Shown: piece after piece, positions 13,000-20,848 of the stretch
Layout: the number at the start of each line of letters is the position of its first letter
How positions within the stretch are numbered: the stretch's first letter is position 1
Assembly (NCBI GenBank): GCA_900768785.1
Contig: CAAGEG010000084.1
Span: 1 to 20,848, forward strand
DNA: 20,848 bases
Direction of reading: 5' to 3'
From: an uncultured Prevotella sp.
GTDB lineage: Bacteria; Bacteroidota; Bacteroidia; Bacteroidales; Bacteroidaceae
The notes under the pieces: generated by a model
Database searches by the model: none
Told to the model about the DNA's origin: nothing
What the model saw: only the letters and a program-made list of their open reading frames with translations
Made by a program: the position numbers and the translations under genes

Positions 13000-14232
13000 A
13001 TGAACAAGAGAATAACGTTTTTCTTTACCTTACTCCTTGTATGTGTATGTACATTCGGGCAGAAGACTTACAGCATTACAGTTGTTAACGACATGAAAAG
13101 CAGTCGTACATCAGAGCCGGTTGTAATAAATCTTAATGCTCTCTCCGTGAAAACAAATTCCGCAATTGTGACTTACGAAGGCAAAGAAGTGCCTTACCAA
13201 CTTGACGACCTCAACGATGACGGTATCTACGATGAGCTTTGCTTCCTAACAAATATTGACAAAAAGGAGAAAAAGACATTTAACGTGACCCTTTATCCTA
13301 CGGGAAAGCCAAAGTCATATCCTTCTCAGGTGTATGTAGAGATGCTACTTTCAAACAAAAAAATCAAAGAGAGCAACAAGCAAGACCTATATATATCACA
13401 ACTAACTGTAGATAATGGAGTCAACGCCTATTGGGCTATTCATCATCATGGAGCCGCTTTTGAGAACGAGTTAGTGGCATATCGTATCTATTTCGACCAT
13501 AGACAGACCGTCGATATATATGGAAAATACAATAAAGGTCTTGAACTTAAAGAGACTCAATTCTATCCTGACAACTCACAAAAAGCCAATGGCTATGGCG
13601 ATGATGTGCTATGGGTTGGCAGCACCTTAGGTTTGGGCACCCTACGCGGCTGGGACGGCAGTCAGCCGGTAATGCTTAATGATGTGGAAAAAAGAAGCCA
13701 ACGCATCGTTTCTCGCGGTCCTTTACGTACCATAGTAGAAGTTAAGGACAAGGGATGGACAATTCTTCCCAATGGAACCCCCATAGACATGACCACTCTA
13801 TATACACTTTATGCCGGTCAAAGAGCATGTGACGTTAGCGCAACATTCAATAGAGATGCAGAAGAATATGACTTTGCTACCGGATTTATAAATGTAAAAA
13901 ATTCCACAGAGTTTAGTGACGGAAACGGACTACGCGGTTGCTGGGGTACAGATTGGCCTGTTTCGGCAAAAGACAGCGTAGGACACAAGCGCGAAACAGT
14001 TGGTTTAGGAATCTTTATACCTAACAAACACATCAAGAAAGAAGTATCTGCCGACAAGCATAACTATGCTTTTGTTGTTGGAGCAAACGGCAATAGCCTC
14101 AACTATTCTATTACTTTCTGCAGCGATAACGAATCTTTCGGCTATCACAACGACAAAGATTGGTACAATTATCTCAAAGAATGGAAGCAGAAAAAACTTC
14201 ATCCACTGCAGGTTACTATAAAAGAATTATGA
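13000..14232 (+). CDS. Secreted DUF4861 family protein
   Basis: The 410-residue product begins with a Sec signal peptide (about residues 1-20, ending CTFGQ). The mature part is beta-rich and matches the look of DUF4861, a Bacteroidota family often found among polysaccharide-utilisation genes. Landmarks are VPYQLDDLNDDGIYDELCFL (about 66-85), the histidine cluster AIHHHGAAFENELVAYRIYFD, LWVGSTLGLGTLRGWDG, and GIFIPNKHIK. A role in carbohydrate binding or breakdown is inferred only from the family's usual surroundings; no SusC/SusD or glycoside hydrolase gene is present here. No promoter match lies in the 77 bp after uvrB, so it may be read through from uvrB. It ends 8 bp before the convergent HHH/barrel gene. 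Confidence 0.78.
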   Translation: MNKRITFFFTLLLVCVCTFGQKTYSITVVNDMKSSRTSEPVVINLNALSVKTNSAIVTYEGKEVPYQLDDLNDDGIYDELCFLTNIDKKEKKTFNVTLYPTGKPKSYPSQVYVEMLLSNKKIKESNKQDLYISQLTVDNGVNAYWAIHHHGAAFENELVAYRIYFDHRQTVDIYGKYNKGLELKETQFYPDNSQKANGYGDDVLWVGSTLGLGTLRGWDGSQPVMLNDVEKRSQRIVSRGPLRTIVEVKDKGWTILPNGTPIDMTTLYTLYAGQRACDVSATFNRDAEEYDFATGFINVKNSTEFSDGNGLRGCWGTDWPVSAKDSVGHKRETVGLGIFIPNKHIKKEVSADKHNYAFVVGANGNSLNYSITFCSDNESFGYHNDKDWYNYLKEWKQKKLHPLQVTIKEL

Positions 14233-14240
14233 TACAAACA

Positions 14241-16271
14241 TCACCATTTCCACTTCATCTGCAACTCTAAATCAGTTGCAGATGAGTGGTTTATTTCTTG
14301 ATAACCGGAACTTATCTTTTCACGATCAAAATATTTTGATGTTCCAATCTTCGCTGTTAGCACCACATTTCGCAAAGCTTTAATATCCACAACGGCACAA
14401 TAACGTATTCCATTTCCGTAATATGAAGGACAATAAAACGAATAACTCATTCCCCGTTCATAGAAATAGACTCTGCTATTATAGTCATCAGTATCAAAAT
14501 ATCCTATGTTAGCAGTTACGTTTGCTATTTTTCCCAACTTGGCTGATAATGATTGAGATAGAATCCAACCGGAACTCCTATCTTTATAATTGTAGAAAGA
14601 CACATCTGCCTGCGTTTTTGACGACCACGTTTTAGCATTATAGCCAACAGCGAAACGCCCTCTATGTTCGGTCTGATAAATCAAATCTGTCTTGCCGGCA
14701 TTATCTTTCTCGCGTCTTTTCAACCTGTATCTAAGTTGTATATTCCAATTTGAAGGAGAATAAACAACCTGTATTGAATTATCAAAGCCCATAGAACTGT
14801 CAGATGCTTGGTATTTTGGCCAGGCGAAATAAGCCACATCAGCATACGCCATAACAGACAAATCGGTACGAGGTTTCCACGTTGCGCCTAAATAAATGCC
14901 GCTTTCGTTCTGCACACTACCACCTTCGCTAAACGCAGAAGCCAAGATTGCATTATACCGGAAAGAATAAAACCTCTGCAAAGCAAGTAATGACAACTTC
15001 TCGTTAACTTCAAAACGTATCGTGTTTATAGTAGCTACAGCATTACAATCACCTGTTGCCGTCTCTCCGTTTATTGCAAAGCGACTGTTAGTATAGCCGT
15101 AATTGATGCCGAAATTGTGAAATGACTTTCCGGAAGCATAATGTCGTCGATACTTAACACTTTTATCAGGAGCAAGAGTGCGGTCAAATGATGTGTAAAC
15201 GCCTGAAATTCCTATATTAAAACCATATCTCCGCCACTCTAAAGCACCACCGAAAGCAGTTTGAGAAGTGTTGTTTTTCTTTGCCATCTCCGTTTGTGTG
15301 CGATGATAACCCGATGTAACAATACTTGTAATCGTGTTGTCTTGCTTATTCAAAGTGGCATCTATCTTCCTCCCGGAAACAAAAGCGGTAACATCAAATC
15401 CCTTAGCCACATTTACCGTAGAAGCTACTCCTTGAAGATAATTACCGGACGAAGAAGATGAATGTGCCCTGATATCTGTTCCGTTAGACCCTATTGACGA
15501 TAGTGCCGAAAGCTTTCCGAAGCTGTAATTATTGTTGATTACAAGTCCCAAACCAAACTTCAGCCTATATCGTCCTACTGCAAGAGTCTTTATCTTTCCT
15601 ATTTTCTTTATCAACAAATAGTAGCTATAGAAGTCGTAACCCATAGAGTTCTTACCCGCAAAAAACGGTTCTCCGGCATCTTGTGCACCAACAACCCCTA
15701 CCCTAATACAGTCTCCGTATCTGAAATCATACCTTATAGAATGTTTATATTGATAACCTTCATATCCTCGTTTGTCTCCTTTGCGACTATAAAAAGGCAC
15801 TTTGGCGGTAGCGGAAAGCGAGTTCTTACCATACTTCATTATCGTTGCTATTGTCGGAAAGGCTTTTTCTTCTACATTTCCCGCATAAGTAAAATAGAAA
15901 AGCAGCTTGCGCTTGTTGTAATCCAAACGATCTATCATCACCAACTCCCCGAGTGTAGTAATCCCATTATGCTTATAAATATATTCACTTATAAGTTCAG
16001 CATCTTGAGAAGTTAAGAATGGCAGGTTTTCCAAGTCTTCTCTTGACGCCATATTAATGTTTATAGGATTAGCTTCAAGGTCACACAGACGGTCGTAATA
16101 TGCTTCCCAAAGAGAATTATCAAACTCTTCATACTCTGAAATCTGCAACAAATACTGTTCCCACTCTCTGGTTTGCTCTTGTGCCAAGCATGTTTGTGTA
16201 TTAAAAATAGTGATTATAAGAGCTGCTAACACTACACATAATTTCACCATATGCTTATTTGTTGCGTTCAT
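14241..16271 (-). CDS. Outer-membrane protein with N-terminal helix-hairpin-helix domain and beta-barrel
   Basis: The product is 676 residues. The signal peptide is about residues 1-30 (ending TCLA before Gln31). Residues of about 71-113 (NINMASREDLENLPFLTSQ, then ISEYIYKHNGI, then LGELVMIDRL) form a helix-hairpin-helix pair of the ComEA type. From about residue 130 to the end, dozens of alternating strands with aromatic residues (YRLKFGLGLVINNNYSFG, NIQLRYRLKRREKDNAG, LELQMKWKW) suggest a large outer-membrane barrel ending in an aromatic residue, as BAM substrates do. The ATG overlaps the tamB stop codon by four bases (ATGA), so translation is coupled. An internal ATG at codon 8 is possible but would lose the overlap. 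The function is unknown; such HHH-barrel proteins recur in Bacteroidota. Confidence 0.82.
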   Translation of the reverse strand: MNATNKHMVKLCVVLAALIITIFNTQTCLAQEQTREWEQYLLQISEYEEFDNSLWEAYYDRLCDLEANPININMASREDLENLPFLTSQDAELISEYIYKHNGITTLGELVMIDRLDYNKRKLLFYFTYAGNVEEKAFPTIATIMKYGKNSLSATAKVPFYSRKGDKRGYEGYQYKHSIRYDFRYGDCIRVGVVGAQDAGEPFFAGKNSMGYDFYSYYLLIKKIGKIKTLAVGRYRLKFGLGLVINNNYSFGKLSALSSIGSNGTDIRAHSSSSSGNYLQGVASTVNVAKGFDVTAFVSGRKIDATLNKQDNTITSIVTSGYHRTQTEMAKKNNTSQTAFGGALEWRRYGFNIGISGVYTSFDRTLAPDKSVKYRRHYASGKSFHNFGINYGYTNSRFAINGETATGDCNAVATINTIRFEVNEKLSLLALQRFYSFRYNAILASAFSEGGSVQNESGIYLGATWKPRTDLSVMAYADVAYFAWPKYQASDSSMGFDNSIQVVYSPSNWNIQLRYRLKRREKDNAGKTDLIYQTEHRGRFAVGYNAKTWSSKTQADVSFYNYKDRSSGWILSQSLSAKLGKIANVTANIGYFDTDDYNSRVYFYERGMSYSFYCPSYYGNGIRYCAVVDIKALRNVVLTAKIGTSKYFDREKISSGYQEINHSSATDLELQMKWKW
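14250..14289 (+). terminator. Rho-independent terminator for the DUF4861 gene, inside the 3' end of the convergent gene
   Basis: A 12-bp perfect stem, TCATCTGCAACT (14255-14266) and AGTTGCAGATGA (14274-14285), closes a 7-nt loop. It extends by CCAC/GTGG across one bulged T to 16 pairs. On the plus strand it is followed by TTTATTTCTT. On the minus strand no T-tract follows, so it acts mainly on the plus-strand transcript. It lies within the last codons of the HHH/barrel gene. Confidence 0.7.
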
Positions 16272-19200
16272 CTCTTTTCTTTTCCTACAGTAGAAGTGTT
16301 ACTATAATGAGCATCATCAGGCGCCGGAGCTGAGGTAGAGCCTTCTTTTGAGCTATTCACATCGCCTCTTCTTCTCTTTTTATATATTGGTGAGTTGCGA
16401 TAACTCTTTATTCCAAACAATTCTCTAAGCAAGTTGAAGTCTTTTTTCAATATAAATCCAATGCCTTGAGTGTTGAGTGACGACTTTGTAAAATATCTGT
16501 CATTAGTCTGATTATACACTTTCAGAGCCATGCTTCCATTAGGTTTGAGCAAATAACTCACATCAAAATCGCCGATAAACGATGTTGCTGCTGCCGGATT
16601 GTCCCTATATCCGAACTGTCCGTTAAGTATTAAGCGGTTGTTAAGCAGCCTTCCTGAGAGCAAACCTTCATATTCAGCATTATTAAACCCTTCGTTTCCG
16701 GTACTAATATTAGCTCCAAAGGTCCAGTTCTCGTTTTTTACCAAATTTCCGAGCAAGGTATTGACCTGCTGACTTATTGTTCCGCTAAGCAAACTCTGCA
16801 TGGCAAGACTTGTTTGGCTTGGTTGATCGGGTTGTCTTGTTGCGTTATTGGCATCTTGAATATAGAATCTGCCGACACCAAGTAGATAGACAACTTGCTG
16901 ATTCATCTCTTCTTCGCTATTGATAAGCGTGCGTACCATTTGCGCGGCATTATTGTTAAGAGTAGGCAACTCTATATCAAAGTCCACTTTTGGCGCCTCC
17001 GGCGTTCCGCCAATATTCATTATACAATCTACTCTCACGTTGTTTCCTGAGAAGCTATTACCTATTTGCAAGTCAGAAAGTGGCACTCCATTAACCGTGT
17101 ACATAGCTTTCAGTTGGAGAGAAGCGTCAAACGGGTCACCTCCAAATACTATACTGCTGGTAGGTTGAAACTGAAAAACCCTCTTCATTACGTTTTGTAC
17201 GGTCAGTTTATATACTCCTTGTTCTATTCTGTACGTACCAAACATATTGAAAACTGCCTTATTGAAGAATGAAGCTTTGATGTTTCCATAGCCGTTTAAT
17301 GCTATATAGTCTTCGGTATTCTTGTCCATGAGCACCCTTAAAGTGGCTTCCGGCGTTAGATTAAATATGAAGTTTATTCTCATATCCGAAGGGATGTCAT
17401 CTTCTGTTTTCGCTTCTTCATCATCTTCAGGACCGAGTATTTCTTTATCAGATACGGCATCTTTATCATGCCAAGTAACAAATTGTTGGTTTGAAACAGC
17501 CTCCGGACTTGCTGCATTATATTCGATAAACGAGCCTTTCAACGGAGTTACATCCACATCAATATCCGTTCTGCCGCCTCCACCTTTGATAGTACATGTT
17601 CCGGTAGTGTATGCTGTACCATAGAAAGTATTATCTCCATAATCGTGAGTATCAAAACTAAGCAGTTTTTCCGTCTTGATTTTGAGGTCGTAACGGAGTC
17701 TTGTCAAAGCCTTATGCCGCAACACTCCTTCAACAACACCTATGTTTCCGTTTCGGTCTCTAACGGTATCGGCCTTAAAAATGATATTATCGGGTTCGAA
17801 ACGTATTGAATCGTTATACAGAGAATAGGTAACATTTAGAGGTTTAATCCTTATATCTCCGTCGGCAACAAGCATTCCGGTAAGGTTAATACTACTCAAC
17901 AGACCATGCAACCTTACTTTTCCGTTTGCCACAGCCTTGACATCGCCCATGAAACTGCCACAAAGACTCTCAAGAAACTCTATGTTTGTGTTCTCGGCAC
18001 CTATATTCAGGTCTATCATGTTCTTTGTCGGAGACACGTAACCATTAATTTTTGTTGTGCCGTTATTGTTATCTTTTGCAATAGCGTTGATATCTATTTG
18101 TTTCTCTTCGTCGTTCCAGTTCACCAAAGCGTTGAGTATGCCCATGCGACCATTCTCAAACTTGAAGTCATCTACCTTTAATGCGGCATAAAACATTGGA
18201 GCATAGAAGACTGATTTCACGCATGCAGTACCCGAAGCTCTGCCTTTGAAATCTACGGAATGGAAGTTTACGAGGTTGAGAATATAGTTTACGTCTATGT
18301 CTCGAAGGTCAACAAGGATAGAATCTTCTTGACTTTTGGTTGCTTTTCCTGATATTTTGAGGTGCTGTTTGTTGTGTTCGATAGCGAAGTTGTTGATGAT
18401 AAGGTTGCCGTTTTCGCTTGTTATCTCTGCCGGCTTCACGTGCCAAACTGTATCATTTACCACAAATCGTGACGGTTTCAAATGTGTTTTGAAGTCGGGC
18501 ATAGCACCATTACCACTTAAAAGTTGTGTCTCTGCACCGATTTCTCCCATAAAAACGCCTTGTTTGTTGTCCTTCCACTTAACGTCAGCATTAATTTTGT
18601 CGTTGGCGGCACTTGCTTCAAGTGCCAGATCCACCCACCTTCTGCCCTCTATCATCTTTCTCAGGACACCGCTAATGGCGAGTGTGTCATCTATGGTTTT
18701 GCCGTTTATTCTTATGTTTTCATATCTTCCGCCGTCGTATTCTATATCATCGGCATTACAAACCATATCAAATGCGCCTGTCTTTCCATTATAAGAGGCG
18801 TTCAAATATACGTCGCTATAAAGTCTTAACGGTATATTGAGGAATGTCGCAGCCCATTCGGTATCAGTCAAACGTGCTTCTATGTTGATGTCACCAATGG
18901 TTTTTCCGCTATCTTTGCACAACGACGGCAGTCGTGTTCCTACAACTTTCCGCATACAAGCGGCAAGATTGTCAATAGCATTATTGCCTTTTAGGAGTGC
19001 ATTTCCAAAGTCGCCGTCTATGGCGATACGTTCGTTAGATGACGAGATGTTGATATTTTCAAGTATGTAAGACCTGTCTTCGTTGGTCATAACAACATCT
19101 TTCAACGACAGAATACCGTTAAACAGGTTCGGATTTTTATTGGAAACTATGCCGTCTGCAGATATATTCATCTTGAAAGTTCTGCCTTTCTGACTGTCAG

Positions 19201-20773
19201 TAAGCCTTAATGCCGAAGGATTAAGGTTGTTTATGGTCATCTCAGCTACAGTTTTCAGTCCTTCGGAAGTCTTGATAAGGTTACCTTTTGCTATGATATT
19301 TGCGTTGACATCATCTACTTTCAAAGTTGCATCTATGCTTCCGTTGTTGTAGTTTCCTATTGCCGAGATGTTGTTATATCTATATCCGTTATATTCAAAA
19401 GAAGAAATATCGGCATTAAAATCGGCTGTTTTTATGTCGTTACCTACTGTTTGGCATGTCACATCTAAGTTTGCTGCTATGTTGCCCAAGTTGTTTTGTG
19501 CTGTTATCTTGCTTAAATCAAAGGCGTTGGTAGCGGCTTTCAAGGTCACAACTCCTTTATTAGCTGTAAGATTTAAGTCAATATCTCCCGGTCCGGACTG
19601 CAACATTCCATTGGCTTCATAATGGTTCCCGTCGGCAGATATTCTTCCTTTATATTCCACAAAACCTGCTTTTTCCATAATGGGCAACAAATCTGCCATG
19701 CCTTTCTTCATGTTTTCGGGAAGAGAAGCTACCACGTTGTAATCGCAATACAGGTCGTTAACGTTGGCTGTAATAGCGGGGTTGTCAAATGGTCTTCTCA
19801 CTTCAGCCCTTGCATTAAAGCGCATATCATTATCGGGAGTGTGGACATTGAGGTGTTTAACATGCAAAATATCATCATTACCGGCAATGTTTACATCTGC
19901 CGCAAGACTTAGTTCCGAGTCTGAAAACATTGGAACGAAGCTTGAAACATCACGCAAAGACAGTCTGTTGATGTTTATTTTGCCTGCATAAGATAGAGAC
20001 GGCATGTGCAACTTGCCGTTTTTCATGTTGTAGGTGGCTTTTATGTCTGTTGCCGATATGGATGAATGAGGCAGTTTGATGTTGAGTTGCTCCACATGTG
20101 TACCTTGTTTGCCGACAGAAGCATCAAGACTGAGATTGGAAAGTACGAAGCCTGAACGTTCTGAAAATGATAGTTTCTTCACGTTTATGCTTGCACTGTC
20201 ATTGGAATAATAAGGAAGGGCTATATGAGCGCTAATGTTTGTCAGCCCCAAATGGTCTTTATTAAATCGATAAGATGTGTAAGGACGGTCGTAACGGTCA
20301 TATTTCAAGGTGCCGCGCCTTATCACGAGCGAATTTATGCAAAGGTTTAGACGTGAAGGAGTGTCGTCTTTGGATGCAAGAGAGTCAAGAACAAACTGAT
20401 AGTTAGGCTGTGTGGCTTCGTCTTTCTTATAGAACACGCCGTTGAAACCAAACAGTTGGGCAGACGAGACAGCAACATTTCCCGTTGTCAACAACTCATA
20501 TATATCAATTTTTGCAGCCATTCTCGTCGCCTTAATCATGGCTGTGTCGTTTTGGTCGTATATGGTTACATCATCAATAACCAATCTATTGAGCATGCCG
20601 AGATTAACTTTGCCAACATTAACTTTTGTGCCGAGTTTCTCGCCAACCATGCTTGCCACACCTTTTCCTATGGTTTTCTGCACGGCAGGAATACGTATGA
20701 CGACAATCATCATAACGTATAAAGATATCAGGCTCCATATTACAGCCTTCAATATAGTCTTCGCTCTTTTCAA
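16268..20773 (-). CDS. tamB: TamB-like translocation/assembly module protein (DUF490 domain)
   Basis: The 1501-residue product has one N-terminal membrane anchor (about residues 9-28, VIWSLISLYVMMIVVIRI). A very long series of short beta-strand repeats, expected to form an AsmA/TamB-type groove across the periplasm, follows. The TamB domain lies at about residues 1120-1470 (INFIFNLTPEATLRVLMD, YRIEQGVYKLTVQNVMKR, FQPTSSIVFGGDPFDASL). The charged tail is Ser/Pro/Lys-rich. Proteins of this family are linked to outer-membrane protein assembly and to phospholipid transport between membranes. The frame starts with TTG at 20773; an in-frame TAA lies at 20783-20785 with no ATG in between, and the first internal Met falls inside the membrane helix. 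The stop overlaps the ATG of the HHH/barrel gene. Confidence 0.9.
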   Translation of the reverse strand: MKRAKTILKAVIWSLISLYVMMIVVIRIPAVQKTIGKGVASMVGEKLGTKVNVGKVNLGMLNRLVIDDVTIYDQNDTAMIKATRMAAKIDIYELLTTGNVAVSSAQLFGFNGVFYKKDEATQPNYQFVLDSLASKDDTPSRLNLCINSLVIRRGTLKYDRYDRPYTSYRFNKDHLGLTNISAHIALPYYSNDSASINVKKLSFSERSGFVLSNLSLDASVGKQGTHVEQLNIKLPHSSISATDIKATYNMKNGKLHMPSLSYAGKININRLSLRDVSSFVPMFSDSELSLAADVNIAGNDDILHVKHLNVHTPDNDMRFNARAEVRRPFDNPAITANVNDLYCDYNVVASLPENMKKGMADLLPIMEKAGFVEYKGRISADGNHYEANGMLQSGPGDIDLNLTANKGVVTLKAATNAFDLSKITAQNNLGNIAANLDVTCQTVGNDIKTADFNADISSFEYNGYRYNNISAIGNYNNGSIDATLKVDDVNANIIAKGNLIKTSEGLKTVAEMTINNLNPSALRLTDSQKGRTFKMNISADGIVSNKNPNLFNGILSLKDVVMTNEDRSYILENINISSSNERIAIDGDFGNALLKGNNAIDNLAACMRKVVGTRLPSLCKDSGKTIGDINIEARLTDTEWAATFLNIPLRLYSDVYLNASYNGKTGAFDMVCNADDIEYDGGRYENIRINGKTIDDTLAISGVLRKMIEGRRWVDLALEASAANDKINADVKWKDNKQGVFMGEIGAETQLLSGNGAMPDFKTHLKPSRFVVNDTVWHVKPAEITSENGNLIINNFAIEHNKQHLKISGKATKSQEDSILVDLRDIDVNYILNLVNFHSVDFKGRASGTACVKSVFYAPMFYAALKVDDFKFENGRMGILNALVNWNDEEKQIDINAIAKDNNNGTTKINGYVSPTKNMIDLNIGAENTNIEFLESLCGSFMGDVKAVANGKVRLHGLLSSINLTGMLVADGDIRIKPLNVTYSLYNDSIRFEPDNIIFKADTVRDRNGNIGVVEGVLRHKALTRLRYDLKIKTEKLLSFDTHDYGDNTFYGTAYTTGTCTIKGGGGRTDIDVDVTPLKGSFIEYNAASPEAVSNQQFVTWHDKDAVSDKEILGPEDDEEAKTEDDIPSDMRINFIFNLTPEATLRVLMDKNTEDYIALNGYGNIKASFFNKAVFNMFGTYRIEQGVYKLTVQNVMKRVFQFQPTSSIVFGGDPFDASLQLKAMYTVNGVPLSDLQIGNSFSGNNVRVDCIMNIGGTPEAPKVDFDIELPTLNNNAAQMVRTLINSEEEMNQQVVYLLGVGRFYIQDANNATRQPDQPSQTSLAMQSLLSGTISQQVNTLLGNLVKNENWTFGANISTGNEGFNNAEYEGLLSGRLLNNRLILNGQFGYRDNPAAATSFIGDFDVSYLLKPNGSMALKVYNQTNDRYFTKSSLNTQGIGFILKKDFNLLRELFGIKSYRNSPIYKKRRRGDVNSSKEGSTSAPAPDDAHYSNTSTVGKEKR

Positions 20774-20798
20774 TATTATGAGTTATTGTTGCTTGAAA

Positions 20799-20848
20799 CA
20801 AGCTGAATTGATGTAAAAACAATATTGTTTATACATCAATTCAGCTTG
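20799..20848. repeat. 50-bp near-perfect palindrome upstream of tamB
   Basis: Two 17-bp arms, 20799-20815 (CAAGCTGAATTGATGTA) and 20832-20848, are exact reverse complements. Between them the 14-bp AAACAATATTGTTT (20817-20830) is itself a perfect palindrome; a single A on each side (20816, 20831) fails to pair. GCTTG at 20791-20795 can also pair with the first five bases of the left arm across AAA. The right arm reaches the window edge, so the symmetry may extend further. Confidence 0.9.

Noticed and set aside
16920..20000. Several plus-strand open frames of 70-150 codons within tamB
   Set aside because: They are antisense to a clear 1501-codon gene, have no recognisable domains or promoters, and reflect low stop-codon frequency opposite the gene.
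20798..20848. End of an insertion sequence
   Set aside because: The palindrome is self-contained, with both arms side by side, and no transposase remnant is seen. The window edge prevents a final decision.

Overview
This window comes from a member of the Bacteroidota, most likely order Bacteroidales. A Prevotella-like relative fits, but the sequence alone does not prove the genus. The evidence is a fimbrillin-type lipoprotein with a D/N-rich linker, a type B sorting domain of the type IX secretion system (T9SS), the Bacteroidota form of RNA polymerase omega next to bamD, a DUF4293 protein, a TamB-like protein, near absence of Shine-Dalgarno sites, and promoters of the Bacteroidota type (TTG, 19-21 bp, TAnnTTTG). 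Most of the window is core genome. No insertion sequence, phage gene or CRISPR array is present.

Layout from left to right. At 1-443 is the start of a fimbrillin-like lipoprotein (minus strand, cut by the edge), followed by a 515-bp AT-rich gap. At 959-3182 are rlmD (rRNA methyltransferase) and an outer-membrane beta-barrel gene, both minus. At 3292-3423 is an array of six 22-bp palindromic units, 14 bp past the stop of the next gene. At 3438-4790 is a secreted LysM plus periplasmic-binding-fold protein (minus), divergent from a small T9SS type B cargo protein at 4876-5595 (plus), which is followed closely by uvrA at 5642-8473. Next come AT-rich twin repeats, a bidirectional terminator and tRNA-Cys(GCA) on the minus strand. 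A minus-strand cluster, bamD, rpoZ and DUF4293 (10705 down to 8983), follows. Divergent from bamD is uvrB (10889-12922), then a secreted DUF4861 protein (13000-14232). This converges on a translationally coupled pair on the minus strand: tamB (20773-16268, TTG start) and an outer-membrane barrel protein with a helix-hairpin-helix domain (16271-14241). The right edge is a 50-bp near-perfect palindrome.

Three themes recur. One is nucleotide excision repair: uvrA and uvrB lie on the same strand about 2.4 kb apart, split by an opposing block. Another is the cell envelope: bamD, tamB, two beta-barrel proteins, a LysM protein, a fimbrillin-like lipoprotein and a T9SS cargo. The third is basic information processing: rpoZ, rlmD and tRNA-Cys. 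The least explained signals are the 22-bp array with conserved inverted arms, the 50-bp palindrome before tamB, the small T9SS type B protein, and the HHH/beta-barrel protein coupled to tamB. I see no complete new defence or mobile system here.
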